From JARRPM01 sp963792815 (GTDB lineage: Bacteria; Pseudomonadota; Gammaproteobacteria; Pseudomonadales; Halieaceae), in the NCBI GenBank assembly GCA_963792815.1, contig CAWBXR010000011.1, forward strand, positions 319,653 to 383,652: DNA of 64,000 nucleotides, written 5' to 3'. The position numbers were made by a program, and so were the translations under genes. Shown here in pieces: positions 62,726-64,000 of this stretch. Under the pieces are notes generated by a model, which saw only the letters and a program-made list of their open reading frames with translations, was not told where the DNA came from and searched no databases. The first letter of the stretch is position 1. Each line of letters opens with the position of its first letter.

Positions 62726-63592
62726 CTATCGACCCAGGTACACAGCGGTAATCTGTTCGCGCTGGTGGCCCAGCTCCTCGCTGATCGTGAGACGCGCCAG
62801 CTGGTCGGTATCCCTTTGCGACTTGGTGAGCTGCGCTCTTGACGGCCCACCTCCATGTGGGGAGTGCCAGCCGGTCAGTTCCAGGTAGCGTTGCTGGGCG
62901 TAGGCATGGCGCAGGCCATGCATTTTCGATAGCCCGGCATTGGCGGTGTGACGCTCGTAGATCCTGAGCTGCTCGATGTATTGCCGGCCTCCGGGGATCA
63001 GGGACCCCAGCCCGGCCAATTGTTTGGCCTGTTCCAGCAGGGCGCGCTGTTCCTGGGTCCGGATGGGGACGGTGCGTTCCCGCCCGCCCTTGGTCCAGCT
63101 GGCCTTGAGTTGCAGGTGATCGCCCCGGTCCGCCCAGCGGGGCTGGATCTTGAGGGCTTCCTCCCGTCGAAGCCCAAAGGCCTGTTGCAGGCGCAGGCTC
63201 ATTCGTACGTGCTCGTCCTTGACCCGGCCGAGTTGCTCCTCCGCCAGGTCTTTGGCCTTGCTGGTGTCAGACACGAACTGCCGGTCCGGGATCCCATAAA
63301 ACTCATTGGCGCCGGCCACCACGGCCCGCCTGTTAACCTTCTCGGCCCACCAGCGTAAACAGCTCATCCGGTTCTTGATGGTGCCGGGGGAGAGCTTTTG
63401 GTCCAGCCACTGGTCCACCAGGGCCTGGACGTGCTTCTGTTTCAGGGACGTGGCCTTCAATTGCCGGAAGCCCAGGTCGTGTAACTGGTTGGCAATGGCG
63501 GAGAGTTGCCGCTCCCGGCCCACCCGGGTCTCAAAGCTGCCTTCATGGCTGTGCTTGCATAACATTTTCAGTTGGTAGTTCAGGTCGCGCAT
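62726..63592 (-). CDS. Second tyrosine recombinase (phage-integrase type)
   Basis: 288 residues. The N-terminal SAM-like domain (VGRERQLSAIANQLHDLGFRQLKATSLKQKHVQALVDQWLDQKLSPGTIKNRMSCLRWWAEKV) precedes a catalytic domain with Arg in QQAFGLRREEALKIQPRWAD, Lys in TKGGRERTVPI, HxxR in MHGLRHAYAQQRYLELTGW, His in SEELGHQREQITAVYLGR and Tyr at the very C-terminus. All five catalytic positions are present. It resembles the Phage_int_SAM_2/Integrase_1 class, seen in mobile elements, more than XerC/D. It begins the operon and is followed 3 bp later by the HTH gene. Confidence 0.85.
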   Translation of the reverse strand: MRDLNYQLKMLCKHSHEGSFETRVGRERQLSAIANQLHDLGFRQLKATSLKQKHVQALVDQWLDQKLSPGTIKNRMSCLRWWAEKVNRRAVVAGANEFYGIPDRQFVSDTSKAKDLAEEQLGRVKDEHVRMSLRLQQAFGLRREEALKIQPRWADRGDHLQLKASWTKGGRERTVPIRTQEQRALLEQAKQLAGLGSLIPGGRQYIEQLRIYERHTANAGLSKMHGLRHAYAQQRYLELTGWHSPHGGGPSRAQLTKSQRDTDQLARLTISEELGHQREQITAVYLGR

Positions 63593-64000
63593 AGTGCTGT
63601 TTCCTTCGGTGAGTGTTTCTGATCACCTGGCAACAATGCTGCGCAGGTCCGACTAGCGGTACGATCACGGGACACCAATCCCGGCTGACCTGAATGTGTC
63701 TGGCCATAGACAGCACGGTGTGTTTTCGGAAGAAAACTGGCCCGTGCCAACCAACGGTTGTCCAGCCGGGGGCTGGGGTGGAATTACCTCCTTTTTAGAA
63801 AAAGCAGAACGCGCTGACCGCCAGGGCGTTTGCGGAGTTGAAGAAACAGTCGAATTGCCAGGGCGAAAGTGCCCTAACATCAACAGTGGTTATGGAGCAG
63901 GTCCCTTGAACAAGCGGGAGGGATTTGAAGGAGCGGTACCCGGAGTAGCAGTACCGCGAGGGTTCGAAGATGGACCCGGTCATTGCTGACCGTTGCGTCA
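63593..64000. other. Gene-free right-edge region of the element
   Basis: 408 bp upstream of the recombinase operon, where its promoter must lie. I see no reading frame with a good start, ribosome binding site or recognisable product. A perfect 7 bp stem, GCGGTAC (63933-63939) with GTACCGC (63951-63957) around an 11-base loop, is followed by GAGGGTTCGAA, and a third copy of GCGGTAC lies at 63656-63662; these may be recombinase or RNA structures. Confidence 0.5.

Larger units (their letters stand above)
61392..64000. mobile_element. Left part of an integrative element inserted at the tRNA-Lys 3' end
   Basis: The element begins immediately after the CCA of tRNA-Lys. It carries, on the minus strand, a three-gene recombination operon: recombinase (62726-63592), HTH protein (62387-62722), recombinase (61416-62510), with the last two overlapping. 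Repeat of the tRNA 3' end (attR) is not found before the window edge, so the far border and cargo are outside. Nearby queC and tRNA-Lys are intact. Confidence 0.75.

Noticed and set aside
63933..63970. Hairpin considered as group II intron domain V
   Set aside because: No catalytic AGC triad pairing, tetraloop or maturase gene; stem and loop sizes do not fit.
63696..63989. 97-codon plus-strand frame near the window end
   Set aside because: No ribosome binding site, odd composition, no family similarity; it overlaps the inverted repeat region.

Overview
The window is a piece of a gammaproteobacterial chromosome. Gene order around mrdA-rodA-mltB-rlpA-dacA-ybeD-lipB, ruvCAB-ybgC-tolQRAB-pal-cpoB-queEC-tRNA-Lys and hslR-yrfG-cysQ is that of gammaproteobacteria. 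The high GC, a leucine-degradation (liu) operon, a RegBA-type redox system and several lipid-modifying membrane enzymes would fit a marine aerobic lineage such as Halieaceae (OM60/NOR5). That assignment is inference; no rRNA gene is present.

Layout. (1) 1-6357 is an accessory surface-polysaccharide block with visibly lower GC than the rest. It encodes a nucleotidyltransferase-fold protein, a ParB-fold-like protein, a family 2 glycosyltransferase, a Stealth-type sugar-phosphate transferase, glycerol-3-phosphate cytidylyltransferase, a CDP-glycerol glycerophosphotransferase and UDP-GlcNAc 2-epimerase. Together they suggest a glycerol-phosphate-containing polymer, unusual for a Gram-negative cell. 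(2) 6364-18547 holds dxs, a degenerate SGNH-fold protein, a diguanylate cyclase, hslR/yrfG/cysQ, an Ada-AlkA fusion coupled to a frameshifted ogt, a fatty acid hydroxylase, yaeQ and an amidohydrolase. (3) 18593-24838 is the liuRABDE operon (no liuC) with a near-textbook LiuR operator. (4) 25644-35530 runs proA (two apparent frameshifts), nadD, rsfS, rlmH, then the elongasome and cell-wall genes mrdA, rodA, mltB, rlpA, dacA, then ybeD and lipB. (5) 35539-46438 holds regA/regB, prfC, glutathione peroxidase, a desaturase with a coiled-coil tail, a MATE exporter, a DUF5329 protein, an EEP-family protein, a glutamine-synthetase-like ligase and a LuxR-type regulator. (6) 46534-61391 holds proS, a histone-tailed HU protein, fmdB, aspS, yebC, LexA-box/ruvCAB, the Tol-Pal operon, queE, queC and tRNA-Lys(UUU). 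(7) From 61392 to the window end is an integrative element inserted at the tRNA-Lys 3' end: a tyrosine recombinase, an overlapping small HTH protein and a second tyrosine recombinase in one operon.

Points of most interest: the glycerol-phosphate/Stealth cluster and its GC boundary inside the 3' end of dxs; the possible NDK-like remnant fused to a nucleotidyltransferase at the left edge; an SGNH-fold protein that has lost the signature residues; the tRNA-Lys hot spot, which has the same flanking genes as a known Pseudomonas aeruginosa island site; and three single-base frameshifts in otherwise intact housekeeping genes, which may be assembly errors.
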